Assembly (NCBI GenBank): GCA_964404255.1
Contig: CAYOJJ010000001.1
Coordinates: 310,001 to 374,000 of the forward strand
DNA: 64,000 nucleotides
Reading direction: 5' to 3'
DNA from: JAFDZW01 sp964404255
GTDB lineage: Bacteria; Bacteroidota; Ignavibacteria; Palsa-1295
A program made the position numbers and the translations under genes. The stretch's first letter is position 1; every line of letters starts with the position of its first letter. Shown piece by piece: positions 41,247 to 50,490 of the stretch. The notes under the pieces are model-generated. The model had not been told where the DNA came from. It worked only from the letters and a program-made list of their open reading frames with translations, and did no database searches.

Positions 41247-43262
41247 GTGGATATTTCGATCATCATCGTTAACTACAACGTCCGCGAATTTTTGCGCGGA
41301 GCGCTCGAGAGCGTGCGTCGCTCACTCGAAGCCGGTAAGATAAGCGGTGAGGTAATCGTTGTCGATAATGCTTCGCGCGATCACAGCGTGGAGATGGTGC
41401 GAGAGTCCTTCCCTGAAGTACAGGTTATTGCCTCTAAAGAAAATCTTGGATTCGGTAAGGCGAATAACCTCGCCATGCGTCAGGCCAAAGGTGAATTCCT
41501 TCTGATCTTAAATCCCGATACGATTCTCGCCGAAGAGACGCTCCGTGTGATGGTTGATTTTATGCGAGCGCATCCCGAAGCAGGCATCGCCGGATGCAAG
41601 CTCCTCAATGCCGATGGTTCGTTTCAGATCTCCTGCCGTCGCGGCTTCCCAACCCCTTGGGCCAGTTTTACCAAGCTCTTTGGCCTATCGAGTGTGTTTC
41701 CGAACTCGCCGCTCTTCTCCCAGTATAATCTTACCTATCTCTCGACCGACCAAACGTATGAAATAGATGCATTGGCCGGCGCCTTTATGATCATGTCTCA
41801 GTCCGCCTTCAAAGCAACCGGCGGCTTCGACGAAGATTTCTTCATGTATGGAGAAGACATCGATCTATCGTACCGGGTAAAGCAGGCAGGCTTCAAAGTA
41901 TTTTACGTGCATACGACTTCGACGATCCATTTTAAAGGAGAATCGACGCGCCGCAGCTCCATCAACGAGATAAAAGTGTTTTACGAAGCTATGCACATTT
42001 TCGTGCGTAAGCATTACGGCTCGAATGTGCTCTTTACGTTTTTGCTTCGCCTCGGCATTATTCTTCGCTCGTCAGTAGCATTTTTTAAAAAGCATCGCGG
42101 TGCGTTCGTACTGGTTGCCGGAGATATTGCTGCAACGCTCTTTTCTATTCTCGCCGTCTCGAAGTACTATTTTCATTATTGGTTAGGTCTGCCACGAGAG
42201 GATTATCCGTGGGTGCTGATCGTACCGGCAATGCTCGTACCACTGGTAAATTCTATTGCCGGGGCTTATAGTCTTGGTGAGCGTCGCAGCTCGAAGCCGT
42301 TGCTCTTTGCTGCACCGGCTATTGTGATCCTGCTTTCATCGGCTACCTATTTCTTTAAGGAAATACCATCGAGCCGTTCGCTCGTGCTTACGATTACGGC
42401 GGCTTCGCTGGTAGCGATGATGCTGTTTCGCTATATCCTGAAATTTGTCGATCGCGTACGCTATGGCGGCGAAGGCAGTGCCCGCCCGGCCTTTAAGCAA
42501 ACGCTTATCGCCGGTACAACGGCGGAATCTGTTCGCATTGCCGAGCTGCTCATCTCTTCTGCTTTTTCAAAGCGATACCATCTGGTGGGATTTATTACGG
42601 ACGATCTTTCACAGATCGGCAAAGAAGTAGTAAAAGGCATCAGTGTAAAAGGCGATCTCGGAATGCTGGCGCGTATCATCCGAGAGGAAAAGATCTCACA
42701 GGTGATCTTTCCCGCCGAAGCTTTTAGCTACTCGCAAATGCTATCGGCGATGCAGGCGGTATCGGCAGACGAATTGGGCCGCGAAGTAAGTTTTAATGTA
42801 GTGCCGAAAGCAAGCGATGTCCTGCTTTCGAAATCGAAGATCGAACTCATTCATCCGGCCGAAAGCAACGAAACGCTGGCGCTTATGCCGCTGGAGTATA
42901 ATATACAGAAGATCAGCCACCGCTTTGCCAAGCGAATATTCGATCTCATCGGCTCGGTCGCAGCATTACCATTCGTACTTATCGGCTCGATCTTTTCAAA
43001 AAGTGTTGCCGCCGTGAGCGGCGAACTTCTCGATGTAATAAAAGGCAAGCGTTCGCTCGTCGGCATCAAAGCAACGAATTCATCGCAGCCGCTGGCGAAG
43101 ATCGGTGTGGTAACGCTCTGCGATGTCTCCGGGCGTCCAGCTTCAGGATACCTGCGGACCGAGGACATCGAGCAATTGAATTTATATTATGCCCGTCATC
43201 ACTCGCTGACGATGGATATAGAGATTTTGTTTAGAAAATTGTTCACGAACAAATCGGTGTAA
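41247..43262 (+). CDS. GT2 glycosyltransferase fused to a degenerate sugar-phosphotransferase-like membrane region
   Basis: 671 residues from GTG 41247. Residues 1-235 are a complete GT2 domain of the rhamnosyltransferase (WbbL) type: IIIVNYNVREFLRGALES, VVDNASRDHSVEMV, ENLGFGKANN, LILNPDT and GGFDEDFFMYGEDIDLSYRVKQAG. About five helices follow (about 275-395), then a Rossmann-like domain (about 411-540, TLIAGTTAESVRIAEL) as in WcaJ. A final part starts KRIFDLIGSVAALPF (561) but moves directly to IKGKRSLVG (597) and YYARHHSLTMDIEILF (646). The catalytic block with KFRSM and the Asp-Glu pair is missing. The last third is therefore probably a non-catalytic scaffold or regulatory domain. It is the last gene of the glycan operon. 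Confidence 0.85.
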   Translation: MDISIIIVNYNVREFLRGALESVRRSLEAGKISGEVIVVDNASRDHSVEMVRESFPEVQVIASKENLGFGKANNLAMRQAKGEFLLILNPDTILAEETLRVMVDFMRAHPEAGIAGCKLLNADGSFQISCRRGFPTPWASFTKLFGLSSVFPNSPLFSQYNLTYLSTDQTYEIDALAGAFMIMSQSAFKATGGFDEDFFMYGEDIDLSYRVKQAGFKVFYVHTTSTIHFKGESTRRSSINEIKVFYEAMHIFVRKHYGSNVLFTFLLRLGIILRSSVAFFKKHRGAFVLVAGDIAATLFSILAVSKYYFHYWLGLPREDYPWVLIVPAMLVPLVNSIAGAYSLGERRSSKPLLFAAPAIVILLSSATYFFKEIPSSRSLVLTITAASLVAMMLFRYILKFVDRVRYGGEGSARPAFKQTLIAGTTAESVRIAELLISSAFSKRYHLVGFITDDLSQIGKEVVKGISVKGDLGMLARIIREEKISQVIFPAEAFSYSQMLSAMQAVSADELGREVSFNVVPKASDVLLSKSKIELIHPAESNETLALMPLEYNIQKISHRFAKRIFDLIGSVAALPFVLIGSIFSKSVAAVSGELLDVIKGKRSLVGIKATNSSQPLAKIGVVTLCDVSGRPASGYLRTEDIEQLNLYYARHHSLTMDIEILFRKLFTNKSV

Positions 43263-43300
43263 GTGGTGTTGTTGAGTTGTTCATTATTCGTGTGAAGACT

Positions 43301-43996
43301 ATGAAGATACGGTCTCTTATAGTTACGGCAATAGTTACGATGCCTGCGCTTGCTTTTGCCCAGCGTACGATTACCGTCATGGGCGATGGCAATGCAGAAT
43401 CCAAACCGGATTTTGCAATGGTAACACTCATGATCTCGGCGCAGGATCAGACGGCCCAAAGCTCGTTCGTAAAATTAGATGATGGCACTGCCCGCATGAG
43501 AAAAGCGATGACCGATGCCGGTGTTTCCGGCTCCGACATCGAGCAACAGGGTGTAGCGCTTAACCCGAGCTACGATTACTCGGGCGGGGGCGGCACACCG
43601 CCGCGCTTATCTGGCTATCACTTAATGGGTACCTATACTATTAAAGTGCGTTCGCTCAAAGATCTTCCGAAAGTGATCGATGCCGCTTCGCTTGCCGGAG
43701 CATCGAACGTCTCGATCAGCTCGTATGGAGTAGTCGATAAAGAAAAGCTTGAAGAGCAGGCGACGAAAAAAGCATTAGACGAAGCTCATGAAAAGGCCGA
43801 ACGGATGGCCGAAGAAATGGGTGGTAAACTAGGTGAGATCATTTCCATTAGCGATGCTATCGAAGCCGCTCCTTCGGGCGGTATGGGACGCGAGGAAGAA
43901 GAAGAGCATCGAGGCGGCGGTATGATCGTTGCAGGCCTCAATGCCCAGCGGATCACGCGTTCGGTCGAGCTCAAGGTTACCTATTCGGTAAAATAA
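43301..43996 (+). CDS. SIMPL/DUF541 domain protein, periplasmic
   Basis: 231 residues from ATG 43301; a TTG-type start eight codons upstream would put charged residues before the signal peptide. Signal peptide 1-20 (ALAFAQ). The SIMPL domain begins TITVMGDGNAESKPDFAMVTL and holds the paired repeats typical of YggE-like proteins, with LSGYHLMGTYTIKVRSLKDLPKVIDAA and a C-terminal VELKVTYSVK strand. An acidic and Gly-rich insertion (about 195-210, GMGREEEEEHRGGG) is extra. E. coli YggE has a reported role in oxidative stress; the molecular activity is not established. Confidence 0.88.
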   Translation: MKIRSLIVTAIVTMPALAFAQRTITVMGDGNAESKPDFAMVTLMISAQDQTAQSSFVKLDDGTARMRKAMTDAGVSGSDIEQQGVALNPSYDYSGGGGTPPRLSGYHLMGTYTIKVRSLKDLPKVIDAASLAGASNVSISSYGVVDKEKLEEQATKKALDEAHEKAERMAEEMGGKLGEIISISDAIEAAPSGGMGREEEEEHRGGGMIVAGLNAQRITRSVELKVTYSVK

Positions 43997-44020
43997 ATAT
44001 TGTTACTGTTTTAAGGCAGC

Positions 44021-44992
44021 ATGCCAGCAACTACTATTTTAGATTTTGAAAAGCCGATCGCCGAACTCGAGTCGAAGATCGAAGAAATGCGTTCGCTCGG
44101 TGGCTCAGTCGATCTTTCCGAAGAGATCGAAACGATGGAGCTGAAAGTTGAGACGCTTCGTCAGGAGATATTCGAGCACCTGACGAGGTGGCAGCGCGTG
44201 CAGCTTGCCCGCCACCCGGAGCGCCCATATACACTGGATTACATTCAGGCGCTCGCTCCCGATTTTATCGAATTACATGGAGACCGCGGAGTACGCGACG
44301 ATCCGGCAATCGTTGGTGGTTTCGGTACGATCGATGGTGTTGGCAGTGTACTGCTCTTAGGCCATCAGAAAGGCCGCGATACGAAACAGAATGTGTATCG
44401 CAATTTCGGAATGCCGAACCCGGAGGGCTACCGTAAGGCGCTTCGCTTATTCAAGCTTGCCGAAAAATTTCAAAAGCCTATCGTTTGCTTTCTCGATACA
44501 CCGGGCGCGTTTCCGGGTCTTGAAGCGGAAGAGCGCGGCCAGGCCGAAGCCATCGCCCGTAATCTCTATGAGATGGCAAAGCTCGAAGTACCGATCATCA
44601 TTGTGATCATCGGCGAAGGCGCTTCTGGTGGTGCGCTTGGTATTGGTGTTGGCGATAGAATTTTGATGCTTGAAAATTCCTGGTATTCGGTAATCTCTCC
44701 TGAATCCTGTTCGTCAATTCTGTGGCGTAGCTGGGGCTTTAAAGAACAAGCTGCCGAAGCCTTAAAGCTAACGGCGCCAGATCTGCTAAGCATTGGTATT
44801 ATTGATCGCATTCTGCCAGAGCCTTTGGGAGGCGCTCATCGCAACTCGGAACAGATGTATCAGACGATGAAAGATACGCTTGTCGAAGAGATAACGGCAT
44901 TGCGTACTAATGCTTCATTTGAAGATGGTGCAGCGCTGAAAGCCCGTGTCGATAAATTTTCAAAGATGGGCTTTTGGAAAGAAGCCGAGTAA
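44021..44992 (+). CDS. accA: Acetyl-CoA carboxylase carboxyltransferase subunit alpha
   Basis: 323 residues, full length. It forms the carboxyltransferase with AccD and passes carboxyl from carboxybiotin to acetyl-CoA, the first step of fatty acid synthesis. The N-terminal helix FEKPIAELESKIEEM, LDYI---APDFIELHGDRG, GHQKGRDTKQNVYRNFGMPNPEGYRKALRL (the CoA-binding landmark, seen as NFGMPNPEGYRKA), FLDTPGAFPG, GEGASGGALGIGVGD and SVISPESCSSILW are present. accD is not in the window. It is followed after three bases by the YbgC-type gene. The biotin ligase at 17154 serves the same enzyme complex. Confidence 0.96.
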   Translation: MPATTILDFEKPIAELESKIEEMRSLGGSVDLSEEIETMELKVETLRQEIFEHLTRWQRVQLARHPERPYTLDYIQALAPDFIELHGDRGVRDDPAIVGGFGTIDGVGSVLLLGHQKGRDTKQNVYRNFGMPNPEGYRKALRLFKLAEKFQKPIVCFLDTPGAFPGLEAEERGQAEAIARNLYEMAKLEVPIIIVIIGEGASGGALGIGVGDRILMLENSWYSVISPESCSSILWRSWGFKEQAAEALKLTAPDLLSIGIIDRILPEPLGGAHRNSEQMYQTMKDTLVEEITALRTNASFEDGAALKARVDKFSKMGFWKEAE

Positions 44993-44995
44993 GCG

Positions 44996-45412
44996 ATGGT
45001 TAGCCACACGACAACGATCAGGGTACGGTATGCCGATACCGATCAGATGGGTATCGTCTATTATGCAAAGTACCTCGAGTACTTCGAAGTGGCCCGTACG
45101 GAATTGCTTCGCGAACTGGGCTTACCATATCGCACACTTGAAGAATCCGGGTTTGCCCTGCCGGTTGCCGAAGCTGCTATTAAGTATTTTAAGGGCGCTA
45201 CTTACGATGACGAATTGCTGGTAACGGCCAGCCTCGAACCGCAGAACTCCCCGCGCTTAGAAATAAGCTACGTTATCGAACGATCTTCCGATAATCAAAA
45301 GATCGTCGAAGGAACAACAACCCTCGTTTTTACTGCCAAAGAAAGCGGCCGTCCCGTCCGCCCCCCGGAGCAGTACCTCAAAGCCGTTACTTCAGCGCTG
45401 GTTAGCGGATAA
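44996..45412 (+). CDS. Acyl-CoA thioesterase, YbgC/4HBT hotdog family
   Basis: 138 residues, one hotdog domain. The N-terminal YADTDQMGIVYYAKYLEYFEVART contains the catalytic Asp16 in DTDxxGxVYxxxY. The following hydrophobic helix and RPPEQYL near the C-terminus fit the YbgC branch. It hydrolyses acyl-CoA thioesters. In many bacteria ybgC lies with tolQRA, but no tol gene is near here. Position three bases after accA suggests a link to fatty-acid metabolism. Confidence 0.9.
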   Translation: MVSHTTTIRVRYADTDQMGIVYYAKYLEYFEVARTELLRELGLPYRTLEESGFALPVAEAAIKYFKGATYDDELLVTASLEPQNSPRLEISYVIERSSDNQKIVEGTTTLVFTAKESGRPVRPPEQYLKAVTSALVSG

Positions 45413-45420
45413 TATTACCC

Positions 45421-45454
45421 TTGTATATCCTGCGCTTTTTCTTCGGTATTTTTG
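45421..45454 (+). promoter_or_regulatory. Bacteroidota-type promoter for the barrel/cyclase/ligase unit
   Basis: TTG at 45421-45423, a 23-nt spacer, and TATTTTTG at 45447-45454, a perfect match to TAnnTTTG. The spacing is slightly long. It predicts transcription starting about 24 nt before the TTG start at 45484. Confidence 0.5.
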
Positions 45455-45483
45455 TTACTATAGCTTCATAATTTTCAATACCC

Positions 45484-47241
45484 TTGCGCGAGCGGCAACG
45501 ACTTTTTATTCTCCTGGTGCTTATTGGGCTGTGCATTTCTCGCCTGGCTCTTGCACAGACATCGGAAGAACCGGTCGATACTCTTCACCACACCCCGCTA
45601 TATCATATTTTATTCGATACGCTCCTGCAAAGCAGAACGGCCGAAAAAACAGAAGAAGGGCAGGTCGAGCGCTTTAAAGGTAATTTCGAGCGTATTCATC
45701 TTAAATCGGGTGGCGAGTTTTTTTTTGAGAACGATAGCACTCATAAGAATTGGATTACCGAAATCCTTTGTCCGGATGATGCACAATATGCCGAGATCAA
45801 TCGGGTAACCGAAGATACGGTTGAGGTCAATATCTTTAATCGCGATCGGAATACCCGCGGCAAGGGCAGCTCCCAGATCTTTTCGGGAATATTCGATGCC
45901 ACTCATACGCGCGAACTACGGCTACGCCTGGGAGGCGGTGATGATTATGCAATCGTAAAAGGTACCGTCAATTCCAGCATTCCGGTTCGCGTTGTCGGCG
46001 ATGAAGGCAGCGATGAAATGGTCGATAGCTCTCATGTTATTGGCCATCTCCTGTATATTCTTCCGATCAAGAGAGACGAAAAGAAAACGTATTTCTATGG
46101 CGATCCGAGCGAGACGAATTTTATCTATTCACCGAGCACAGTAATTCGTTCGCTGAAGCCTTCGGAAGATTCACTTCTTAATCTGGATAATATCCGCAAT
46201 TGGGGCCATGCCTGGGAGTACAACCCGTTGCTCGGTTTTACGAGCGACGATGGCGGTATACTCGGCGCCAGTTTTTCGCTTATCCAATATAGTTTTCTTG
46301 CCGATCCATGTCGCAGCATAATGACCTGGAGCGGCTTCTATGCAACTACCAGCGGTCATTTCGATTTTAATTATACCGAGCTTTTCCAACAGGTACTCGG
46401 AGGAAAGCTTGCCGTTGCGGTTTGCTATAGCTCCTTCGATCATCTGAATTTCTTCGGCTATGGTAATGAAACGACGGTCGATGATGCCGCTTACAAAGCC
46501 GACCACTACAAACTTGATGAGAAAGTATTATCGATCGAGCCGAAATATAGCTTCCATATCTTCGAGAATAGTACTGCCTGGGGAGCAGCGGCGTTCAGAT
46601 CGATTACGACGGACCCAAATGTCTATCGCGATTCTTCTTTTATCCGTCGGCGCCATCAATATGGGGTAGGCACACTCTCCACAACTCAGCTTTCGTATGG
46701 TATCGAGTTCGATTCGAGAGACGAAGCCCGCGCTGCCACTAAAGGCTTGTATGCCGGATTTTCGAGCAGTTGGGTACCCGAGATACTGGATAACAAATAT
46801 GCCTATACCCGGCTCAAGGCCGATATCCGCTTGTATGTAACGGCGAACCTGCTCACACCGATCACCTTTGCCGGCCGTCTCTCGGCCGATAAATTATTCG
46901 GCGAACATCCGTTTTATGAATCGGCCTTTGCCGGCGGAGCCAATTCTCTGCGAGGCTATTATAAAGATCGGTTTGCCGGTGAAGGGTCGTATCTCGGTTC
47001 GGTCGATGTTCGCATTAAGCTTGCATCGGTAAACCTCTTTGTGCCGGCTACCATTGGGTTGTTACTTTTTGCCGATGCCGGCAGAGTGTTTATCGATAAC
47101 GATTTCTCAAACCTTTGGCATACTTCTTTCGGAGGAGGGCTTTGGGTGGCACCGATTTCGCCGGTACACACGATTGCGTTAACCATCGGTCACTCCACCG
47201 AAGCCACGCAAATCTATCTGACGACAGGTTTTGCTTTTTAG
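45484..47241 (+). CDS. Outer-membrane beta-barrel, BamA/TamA (D15) family, without metallophosphoesterase domain
   Basis: 585 residues from a TTG start at 45484. Signal peptide 1-25. A periplasmic part (about 50-180) contains FNRDRNTRGKGSSQIFSG and LRLRLGGGDDYAIVKG then RVVGDEGSDEMVD. This is the linker region that, in many Bacteroidota proteins, follows a metallophosphoesterase and precedes the D15 barrel. Here the phosphoesterase half is absent. The barrel (about 200-585) ends with the conserved AFAGGANSLRGYYKDRF, LFADAGRVF and a terminal Phe. It should insert in the outer membrane. Role unknown; not the essential BamA, because POTRA domains are missing. Confidence 0.8.
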   Translation: MRERQRLFILLVLIGLCISRLALAQTSEEPVDTLHHTPLYHILFDTLLQSRTAEKTEEGQVERFKGNFERIHLKSGGEFFFENDSTHKNWITEILCPDDAQYAEINRVTEDTVEVNIFNRDRNTRGKGSSQIFSGIFDATHTRELRLRLGGGDDYAIVKGTVNSSIPVRVVGDEGSDEMVDSSHVIGHLLYILPIKRDEKKTYFYGDPSETNFIYSPSTVIRSLKPSEDSLLNLDNIRNWGHAWEYNPLLGFTSDDGGILGASFSLIQYSFLADPCRSIMTWSGFYATTSGHFDFNYTELFQQVLGGKLAVAVCYSSFDHLNFFGYGNETTVDDAAYKADHYKLDEKVLSIEPKYSFHIFENSTAWGAAAFRSITTDPNVYRDSSFIRRRHQYGVGTLSTTQLSYGIEFDSRDEARAATKGLYAGFSSSWVPEILDNKYAYTRLKADIRLYVTANLLTPITFAGRLSADKLFGEHPFYESAFAGGANSLRGYYKDRFAGEGSYLGSVDVRIKLASVNLFVPATIGLLLFADAGRVFIDNDFSNLWHTSFGGGLWVAPISPVHTIALTIGHSTEATQIYLTTGFAF

Positions 47242-47244
47242 TAA

Positions 47245-48312
47245 ATGACGAGCAGACTTAAAAGATATCTGACTATTGTATTGCTCGGGATTGTCGGTGG
47301 CGGCACGCTGCCGGCATTATTGTATGGCATAACTAATCGCTCGGTTGCTTATGGTATGATCGTGGGTGTTGCAATCTCTTTCACGCTGACAGGGATGGAG
47401 TCCGCATTTAAAGATCGCCTTCGCCGCCAGCCATTTCTCAGATCGCTTTTTATCCGCACTACGGCTCAAATCACCGTCGTTGCCTTTTATGTCGTAACGT
47501 TTCTTATCGGTATCAGGCTCGTTCGTGATGGGCTTTCACCTATCGACGCGGTTAATACTCCAGAAGTACGGCATTTTCTTTTCCAAGGCGATCTGCTTTT
47601 TATTATTATTTATGCGATCACGGCGATTTTCCTCATCAACATGATTCGCCAGATGAGCCGTATGCTCGGGCAGAACGTCTTGATGAACATGGTACTCGGG
47701 AAATATACCCGCCCGATAGAAGAACAACGCATCTTTATGTTTCTCGATCTCGATGCTTCGACGACGCTTGCCGAGCGCTTGGGTAATATCCGCTTCCATG
47801 AGTTGATCGATGATTACATTTACGATATTACTCCGGCTATTGCCGAAACCGGGGGAGAGATTTATCAATACGTCGGCGATGAGATCGTGGTTACCTGGCA
47901 TAGTACGCCGCGAAATGTCGGCACCGAATGCATCGAATGTTTCTTCACGATCTGCCATACGATGGATAAGCTTGCGCCCAATTACAGAAAGAAATACGGC
48001 GTGGTACCAGGTTTTAAAGCAGGCTTTCATTATGGTACGGTGATCGCGGGGCAGATCGGTGATATTAAGAAAGAGATCGTCTATCAGGGAGACGTAGTAA
48101 ATACGGCTTCCCGTATAAAAGAAAAATGCCATTCACTTGGAGCAAGAATGCTGGCGAGCCGCGAATTAGTCGAGCGTATTAATCTCGATCCCGAGCGCTT
48201 TCAAAGCGAACGAGTGGGCTCCTTCCTGCTGAAAGGAAAAGAGCATGAGGTAGAGTTGTACGGCATTTCAGAAATTATAGCAGAGAAAAAGTTAACGACG
48301 GTGCATGCTTAA
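47245..48312 (+). CDS. Membrane-bound class III adenylate/guanylate cyclase
   Basis: 355 residues. About four N-terminal helices (residues 8-130; no HAMP or extracellular sensor is evident) are followed by a cyclase homology domain: FMFLDLDASTTLAERLG (first metal-binding Asp), QYVGDEIVVTW (second Asp), and YQGDVVNTASRIKEKC with the transition-state Asn and Arg. All key catalytic residues are present, so the enzyme should make cAMP (or cGMP). The overlapping downstream acyl-CoA ligase by 8 bases and the barrel gene upstream by 3 bases suggest a three-gene operon. The signal sensed is unknown. Confidence 0.88.
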   Translation: MTSRLKRYLTIVLLGIVGGGTLPALLYGITNRSVAYGMIVGVAISFTLTGMESAFKDRLRRQPFLRSLFIRTTAQITVVAFYVVTFLIGIRLVRDGLSPIDAVNTPEVRHFLFQGDLLFIIIYAITAIFLINMIRQMSRMLGQNVLMNMVLGKYTRPIEEQRIFMFLDLDASTTLAERLGNIRFHELIDDYIYDITPAIAETGGEIYQYVGDEIVVTWHSTPRNVGTECIECFFTICHTMDKLAPNYRKKYGVVPGFKAGFHYGTVIAGQIGDIKKEIVYQGDVVNTASRIKEKCHSLGARMLASRELVERINLDPERFQSERVGSFLLKGKEHEVELYGISEIIAEKKLTTVHA

Positions 48313-50014
48313 CCCTGAGATACAGCAGAAGATCGATGCCGCCCGCTTTGACGACCGCCCGCATAACGGCGCCGGCGAAGTTGGCTATGAGACCATTGGA
48401 GAAGTCCTTTTCAAGCATGCCCGCGATTACGATACCAAGCCCTTCCTGATCTACTATGATGCTCAGGGAAATCGCCGTGAAGATAATTACAAAGATTTCT
48501 TCATGATGGCTTCGATGTGCGCCGATATGATGCGCCGCTTTGGGGTGAAACGTGGAGATCGTATTGCATCGATCTCGCATAATCATGCCGATACCGTCGT
48601 GCACTACTATGCTGCCTGGCTCATGGGCGCTTGTGTAGTGCCGATCAGTTTATCGGAGGACGATAACCGCATTTCTTATATTTTAGAAAATAGTACTGCT
48701 GCACTGATCTTTGTTCGCAATGAGTATCTGAATCGTATCGTACCGCTTTGTGCTACTATTCCAACAATAAAGACGCTGTTGGTTTGCGGAGAATACGAGC
48801 AACCGAAGCAAGCAACTGCTCTAACGATTCGCTCTTATGAAGAAGAGCTTTCGACATCGCAATCGATCTTCCGCTCCGATGAAGCCGTAACAATAAACGA
48901 CGAAGCGCTTATCGTCTATACCAGTGGCACGACCGGTAACCCGAAAGGTGTAGTGCTGACGCAGTACAATTTGCTCATCGATGCGAAAGGTATTTCCGAG
49001 TGGCATGGCATTACTAACTCGCAGCGAATGATGTGTGTGTTACCGATCCACCATGTCAATGGCACGATCGTTACACTCGTTACTCCGATGTATGCCGGAG
49101 CAAGTGTAGTACTTAATCAGAAATTTCAATCCGAGCATTTTTTCGAGCGCATCCGAAGCGAACAAGTGAATGTGGTAAGTGTCGTACCGACGCTCTTGGC
49201 ATTCCTATTAGAATATTATAAAGATAGCCATGCCGATGTGCCGCCATCCTTTCGGCATATCATTTGTGGCGCTGGCCCGCTAACGGTTGAACTCGGTACG
49301 CACTTCGAAGATAAATTCCATATCCCGATCATGCACGGATATGGCCTCTCGGAAACGACCTGTTATTCCTGCTTCTTACCGATCTCCCAAAGCGCGATAG
49401 AGCATAAGCGCTGGATGCGCGATTACGGTTTTCCATCGATCGGTTGTGCATTGCCACAGAACGAGATGATGATCGCGAGTGAAGAGGGCATAGAGGTTGC
49501 TCCCGGTGAACGCGGCGAGATCGCTATTCGCGGCTTCAATGTCATGAAGTATTATTACAATAATGACGAAGCCAACGAGAAGACGTTTTCCTATGGCTGG
49601 TTCAGAAGCGGCGATGAAGGATTTTATGAAGTCGATACCGATGGCCAAAAATACTTTTTTATCACCGGCCGCTTAAAAGAGCTTATCATCAGAGGCGGCG
49701 TGAATCTCTCACCACTGGAGATCGACGAAGTAATCAATCGTTGTCCCGGTGTGAAAGCCGGTATTGCTGTTGGGTTTGAAAATGATTTTTATGGTGAAGA
49801 GGTCGGCGCCTATGTGCAGCGCGAAGAAGGCTCGGCCCTAACCGATGAGCAGCTTATCGCTCATTGCAAAGAACATCTGCCGTTTCAGAAAGTACCGAAA
49901 GTGATTGTCTTTGGTAACGACATTCCCGTAACCTCCACCGGAAAATATCAGCGAAATAAATGCAAGCCGCTCTTTAGCGAATATCGGGCGACGCAATTTA
50001 GAAAAGAGAAGTAG
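48305..50014 (+). CDS. Acyl-CoA synthetase / AMP-binding ligase
   Basis: 569 residues, ANL superfamily. P-loop YTSGTTGNPKGVVLTQYN (about 203-220), the adenine pocket GYGLSETTC, the YGWFRSGDEG hinge region, the linker GRLKELIIRGGVNLSPLEID, and the C-terminal TSTGKYQRNK with the catalytic lysine. It activates a carboxylic acid as acyl-AMP and transfers it to CoA (or a carrier protein). Chain length not predictable; medium- or long-chain fatty acid is the usual case. It starts inside the cyclase gene. Confidence 0.88.
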   Translation: MLNPEIQQKIDAARFDDRPHNGAGEVGYETIGEVLFKHARDYDTKPFLIYYDAQGNRREDNYKDFFMMASMCADMMRRFGVKRGDRIASISHNHADTVVHYYAAWLMGACVVPISLSEDDNRISYILENSTAALIFVRNEYLNRIVPLCATIPTIKTLLVCGEYEQPKQATALTIRSYEEELSTSQSIFRSDEAVTINDEALIVYTSGTTGNPKGVVLTQYNLLIDAKGISEWHGITNSQRMMCVLPIHHVNGTIVTLVTPMYAGASVVLNQKFQSEHFFERIRSEQVNVVSVVPTLLAFLLEYYKDSHADVPPSFRHIICGAGPLTVELGTHFEDKFHIPIMHGYGLSETTCYSCFLPISQSAIEHKRWMRDYGFPSIGCALPQNEMMIASEEGIEVAPGERGEIAIRGFNVMKYYYNNDEANEKTFSYGWFRSGDEGFYEVDTDGQKYFFITGRLKELIIRGGVNLSPLEIDEVINRCPGVKAGIAVGFENDFYGEEVGAYVQREEGSALTDEQLIAHCKEHLPFQKVPKVIVFGNDIPVTSTGKYQRNKCKPLFSEYRATQFRKEK

Positions 50015-50016
50015 CT

Positions 50017-50490
50017 TTACTTCGCCAGGAGCCGTTCGATCTGGCGGCGATGGCGCAGAATATGAACGATGGCATGTTCGAGCATTTGCTCGAGCGTATA
50101 ATTCACATTCCAGGGTGCAAGCATTGTAACCGTATCGAGTTCTTCATCGGTCATTTTCCAGCCACCTTCGAACGTTGCGGCATTATAGCGAAGTGAGGCT
50201 GTGAGCTTTTCGATAGCATCGGCCGCAGAATCGACTGTCTCCGGAGCCTTCTCAGTAACTTCGATCCCCATTGTTTTCCTGATCTTATTGATATAGCCGT
50301 AGCTTGAACGAACGACGTGCTGCATAATAAGCTGGATAGAGCGCATCGTCTCATCCTCATTCTCATGAATGGCTGTAAACTCGGCCTCACTACAGGAAGC
50401 GAGTATGTTGAAAAGATCACGGGCAGCGCGCTCGTATTCATCCATCATGGCGCCAAGGCCGCCGGGGCGGTAAGTTAGGGTAGCTGACAT
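50017..50490 (-). CDS. DinB-like four-helix protein
   Basis: 157 residues, mainly helical. A His-rich pattern typical of DinB/YfiT metal sites is present: QHVVRSSYGYINKI (first His near residue 53) and LEHAIVHILRHRRQIERL near the C-terminus. In this superfamily three histidines bind a divalent metal; members include thiol-transferases and stress proteins, mostly of unknown function. It is divergent from rpoZ with a 155-bp gap. The specific role is unknown. Confidence 0.78.
   Translation of the reverse strand: MSATLTYRPGGLGAMMDEYERAARDLFNILASCSEAEFTAIHENEDETMRSIQLIMQHVVRSSYGYINKIRKTMGIEVTEKAPETVDSAADAIEKLTASLRYNAATFEGGWKMTDEELDTVTMLAPWNVNYTLEQMLEHAIVHILRHRRQIERLLAK

Noticed and set aside
20279..43262. 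Possibility that the glycan locus is a recent transferred island.
   Set aside because: No mobile element, direct repeat or tRNA edge is visible, and base and codon use look like the flanks, so the claim is not supported.
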